This document shows, one piece after another, positions 61,460 to 64,000 of a stretch of DNA of 64,000 nt. This DNA is from CAIQQQ01 sp040399685 (GTDB taxonomy: Bacteria > Pseudomonadota > Alphaproteobacteria > Acetobacterales > Acetobacteraceae). Every line of letters begins with the position of its first letter. Positions within the stretch are counted from its first letter, which is position 1. Under the pieces are notes generated by a model, which saw only the letters and a program-made list of their open reading frames with translations, ran no database searches and was not told where the DNA came from. The position numbers were made by a program, and so were the translations under genes. The stretch spans positions 62,001 to 126,000 of the forward strand of contig JBBART010000001.1 in assembly GCA_040399685.1 (NCBI GenBank), in the 5' to 3' direction.

Positions 61460-63103
61460 TCAGGCCGGCTGGTAGGTCTCTTTTGCGAAGGCTGGACTGA
61501 TCACACCACAGGCGAGATCGCGGGCGACAGTCTCAACGTCGCGACCGGTCGGCAAACCGTACCCACCGGCGCCGGGGCTGACCAATGCAAACCACTGGCC
61601 AGCCTTCAACACCGCGCTGTCACGGTCGAACACCACGCCGGGGCCGCATTCGATGGCGCCATGGCCACCGGCCTCGCCGCCAAACAGGCCCCAGGACCGC
61701 GAACGCCCGGCCAGGCGGGAGACATCCACCCGCACCCGGCAATCTTCGTCGGCGCGGTACATCCGCCGCATGCCCATGCCGCCGCGATAGGTGCCGGCGC
61801 CGCCGGAATCGGCCACCAGTTCGTAGCGCAGCAGCGTGAGCGGGTATTCGATCTCCAGCGCTTCCACTGGAAGATTGGACGTGTTGGTGACATGCGCGTG
61901 CACGCCGTCCAGCCCATCCTTGTGCGCCCGTGCACCGCCGCCGCCGCCCATGGTTTCCAGATAGACCCAGATGGAGCCGTCATCCTTGCGTGTGCCGATG
62001 AACGTGGCCACCGAGCAGCAGGAGTTGGAACACGCCGTCACCCGCTCCGGCACCGCCTGGGCGAGGGCGCCGAGAATGAGGTCGGCCACGCGCTGGCAGG
62101 TCTGCACCCGCCCGTTCACCGCCGCCGGATGCGCGCAGTTCAGCACGCTGCCGGCCCGTGCGGTGATGGTCAGCGGACGGGCTAGGCCGGAGTTGGGCAG
62201 AATGGTCGGATCGACAACGGATTTGACCACGTAATAGGCCGTGGCCAGCAGCGCCGTGTAGGTCATGTTCAACCCGGCGCGCAGTTGGTCGGGTGCTTCG
62301 AAATGCAAGGACATACTGTCGCCCTTGATCGTTACCTCCACCGACAATGGCAGGTTCTCGGTGATCTCGGGGCTGTCGAACACGTCGTTGAACCGCCAGG
62401 TGCCGTCTGGCATTGCGGCGATGCCGGCGCGCATCTTGCGTTCGGCGTAGTCGAGCAGGCGTTCGCCGGCGGTGAGCACCGTCATCGTGCCGTATTTCGC
62501 GCACAGCGCCTGGAAGCGCCGGACGCCCACGCGGTTGGCGGCCATCTGGGCGCGCAGGTCCGACAGGCGTTCACGCGGCACCTGGCAGTTCAGCAGGATC
62601 AGGTCCTGGATGTCCTTTTGCAGTACGCCTTCGCGGTAGAGACGCACCGGCGGGATGCGCAGGCCTTCCTGGTAGATATGGGCGTGGCCGCGATCGGCGA
62701 AGTCGGAGTGATGCGCAAGGTTGACGGTCCAGGCAGCGATCTTGCCGTCCACGAAGATCGGCTCGGCCAGCACGATGTCCGGCAGATGGGTGCCGCCGCC
62801 GGCATAGGCGTCGTTGCCCACGAACACGTCACCGGGCCGCATGTCCTCGACCGGATGCAGCTTCATGATGTGCGGGATGATGCCGATGAACGAGCCGAGA
62901 TGGATCGGGATGTGCTCGGCCTGGCAGAGCGTGAAGCCGGCGGCGTTGAACAGCGCCGTCGAACAGTCCCGCCGCTCCTTGATGTTGGTGGAGTAGGAGG
63001 CGCGGATCAGCGCCTCGCCCGTCTCCTCGACGATCGAGGACAGGGATGCGCCGATAACCTCAACGGTGATCGGATCGAGAACCGGTGCGAGAACGTCGTT
63101 CAT
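61460..63103 (-). CDS. hyuB: Hydantoinase B/oxoprolinase family protein
   Basis: A 547-residue subunit. ATG 63103 overlaps the HyuA stop. Family motifs: ASYSTNIKERRDCSTALF, GDVFVGNDAYAGGGTHLPDI, NLAHHSDFADRGH and a glycine-rich GGMGMRRMYR near the end. HyuA and HyuB together form an ATP-dependent amide-ring hydrolase (hydantoinase, 5-oxoprolinase or N-methylhydantoinase) or, in relatives, an acetone-type carboxylase. In an operon with N-formylglutamate amidohydrolase, a glutamate-related substrate such as 5-oxoproline is likely. Confidence 0.9.
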   Translation of the reverse strand: MNDVLAPVLDPITVEVIGASLSSIVEETGEALIRASYSTNIKERRDCSTALFNAAGFTLCQAEHIPIHLGSFIGIIPHIMKLHPVEDMRPGDVFVGNDAYAGGGTHLPDIVLAEPIFVDGKIAAWTVNLAHHSDFADRGHAHIYQEGLRIPPVRLYREGVLQKDIQDLILLNCQVPRERLSDLRAQMAANRVGVRRFQALCAKYGTMTVLTAGERLLDYAERKMRAGIAAMPDGTWRFNDVFDSPEITENLPLSVEVTIKGDSMSLHFEAPDQLRAGLNMTYTALLATAYYVVKSVVDPTILPNSGLARPLTITARAGSVLNCAHPAAVNGRVQTCQRVADLILGALAQAVPERVTACSNSCCSVATFIGTRKDDGSIWVYLETMGGGGGARAHKDGLDGVHAHVTNTSNLPVEALEIEYPLTLLRYELVADSGGAGTYRGGMGMRRMYRADEDCRVRVDVSRLAGRSRSWGLFGGEAGGHGAIECGPGVVFDRDSAVLKAGQWFALVSPGAGGYGLPTGRDVETVARDLACGVISPAFAKETYQPA

Positions 63104-64000
63104 GCCACCACCTCCATGATGAGATTGAGATAGGCGTCCACGCGCGCCTCCATGCCCGGCAGCACCACCGTGGTGGTGTCCATCTGCTCGACGATGGCGG
63201 GGCCGGTGAAGAAATTGCCCGGCTTGAGAAGATCGCGGCTGTAGATCGGCGTCTCCATGAAATCCCCCGCCTCTGGGAACCACACCTTGCGCGAGCCGAT
63301 GATGGCGGCGGACGCATCTGGCGCCTCCATCGGATAGGCGCGCAGTTCCGCCTTGCGCACCACGCCGGTGGCTTCGAGGCGCAACGTGACGAGTTGCACC
63401 GCCTCGCCCTCGGCGACGAAGCCGTAACGTTGGCGGTGGGCCTCGGCAAAATCGACCGCCAGGCCGTCGAGGACGGAAGGCGTTACGTCGCCGTCCGGCA
63501 CGGTGACGGCGAGTTCGTAGTTCTGGCCGGCGTAGCGCATGTCGGCGGTGCGCGTCAGGCGCTGCTTGTCGGCCGGGATTTCCTCATGCGCGAACCACGC
63601 CTCGGCCCGCTCGGTCAGCACCGCAAACGCCGCCGATACGTCCGGCGCGGAGGACGCCGCCAATGGCATCAGCCGCGTGGCTGCAAAATCAGCGCGGAGA
63701 TCGGTCAGCAGCAGGCCCATGGCGCACAGGATGCCCGGGTTGCGCGGCACCAGAACGCGCTTCATGTCCAGCTCACGCGCCAGTCGCGCCGCATGCAACG
63801 GGCCGGCGCCGCCGAAGGCCATCAATGTGTAGTCACGCGGATCATGGCCGCGCTGGATGGAAATGACGCGAATGGCGCGGGCCATGTTGGCGGTGACGAC
63901 GGAGATGATGCCCTGCGCCGTCTCCATCACGCCAAGCCCAAGCTGGGTTGCGAGGCGGCCGATGGAGTCCTTGGCCAGATCCTGCCGCACGGCCATGCGG
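63100..64000 (-). CDS. hyuA: Hydantoinase A/oxoprolinase family protein, C-terminal part (truncated by window edge)
   Basis: About 300 C-terminal residues are visible; the gene begins beyond the window. GIISVVTANMARAIRVISIQRGHDPRDYTLMAFGGAGPLHA is the conserved ATP-site region, and the remainder is the HyuA C-terminal domain ending in LNLIMEVVA. It forms the ATP-dependent partner of HyuB, with which it overlaps by ATGA. It may be the first gene of this operon, but upstream sequence is not available. Confidence 0.9.
   Translation of the reverse strand, partial: RMAVRQDLAKDSIGRLATQLGLGVMETAQGIISVVTANMARAIRVISIQRGHDPRDYTLMAFGGAGPLHAARLARELDMKRVLVPRNPGILCAMGLLLTDLRADFAATRLMPLAASSAPDVSAAFAVLTERAEAWFAHEEIPADKQRLTRTADMRYAGQNYELAVTVPDGDVTPSVLDGLAVDFAEAHRQRYGFVAEGEAVQLVTLRLEATGVVRKAELRAYPMEAPDASAAIIGSRKVWFPEAGDFMETPIYSRDLLKPGNFFTGPAIVEQMDTTTVVLPGMEARVDAYLNLIMEVVA

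Overview
This 64 kb window is GC-rich chromosomal DNA from what looks like an alphaproteobacterium. Acetobacteraceae or a related Rhodospirillales lineage is my best guess. The guess rests on overall style: many substrate-binding proteins, twin-arginine leaders, tightly overlapping ATGA operons and a TRAP system. No rRNA or other phylogenetic marker is present. I saw no tRNA, rRNA, CRISPR array, transposase or phage gene. Most of the window is uptake and catabolic operons for organic acids, amides, sulfate esters and amino-acid derivatives. A large chemosensory operon sits in the middle, and a repeat-rich secreted giant protein is embedded in unusually AT-rich DNA.

Left part (1-15.8 kb). An AtzG-like subunit and the first codons of a probable amidase (minus strand) diverge from a peptide/opine-type ABC operon. 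That operon has two tandem paralogous binding proteins, two permeases and two ATPases, and ends in an isochorismatase-type cysteine hydrolase. Next is a GntR-controlled operon: regulator, enolase-superfamily enzyme, a 45-residue membrane peptide, an SsuABC/TauABC-like transporter, a formylglycine-type sulfatase and its own formylglycine-generating enzyme. I read it as a self-contained module for importing and desulfating a sulfate ester.

Chemosensory operon (16.2-27.4 kb). Eleven genes run in one direction: a soluble receptor with two signalling tips, a triple-domain CheW, CheB, a HEAT-repeat protein, CheR, CheY, CheA, a STAS-like protein, a second CheY, a small helical protein with a CheZ-like D-x-x-x-Q motif, and a membrane-anchored receptor with no periplasmic domain. 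No flagellar or pilus gene is nearby. The unusual multiplication of receptor and CheW modules makes this the best candidate for an undescribed system.

Middle (27.5-40.3 kb). A leuCDB set is followed by a LysR regulator and an NMT1-type ABC transporter. Convergent to these is a TRAP operon (DctP, fused DctQM, 2-hydroxyacid dehydrogenase, COG3618-type amidohydrolase), with a divergent GntR/FCD regulator.

AT-rich island (40.3-48.5 kb). It holds a small HdeA/HdeB-like periplasmic protein interrupted by a frameshift in a seven-A run, a hypothetical protein, and a 1765-residue protein. The large protein combines beta-solenoid-like repeats, five nearly identical 98-residue SdrD-B-like domains (294 bp tandem DNA repeats), glycine-rich repeats and a type I secretion-like C-terminus.

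Right part (48.5-64 kb). A PaoABC-like periplasmic molybdenum aldehyde oxidoreductase converges, at a 24 bp stem hairpin, on a ten-gene minus-strand operon. That operon carries hydantoinase/oxoprolinase A and B, a peptide-type ABC transporter with a permease-ATPase fusion, a three-subunit HcnABC/opine-oxidase-like dehydrogenase and an N-formylglutamate amidohydrolase. It probably takes up and breaks down a glutamate- or opine-like compound.
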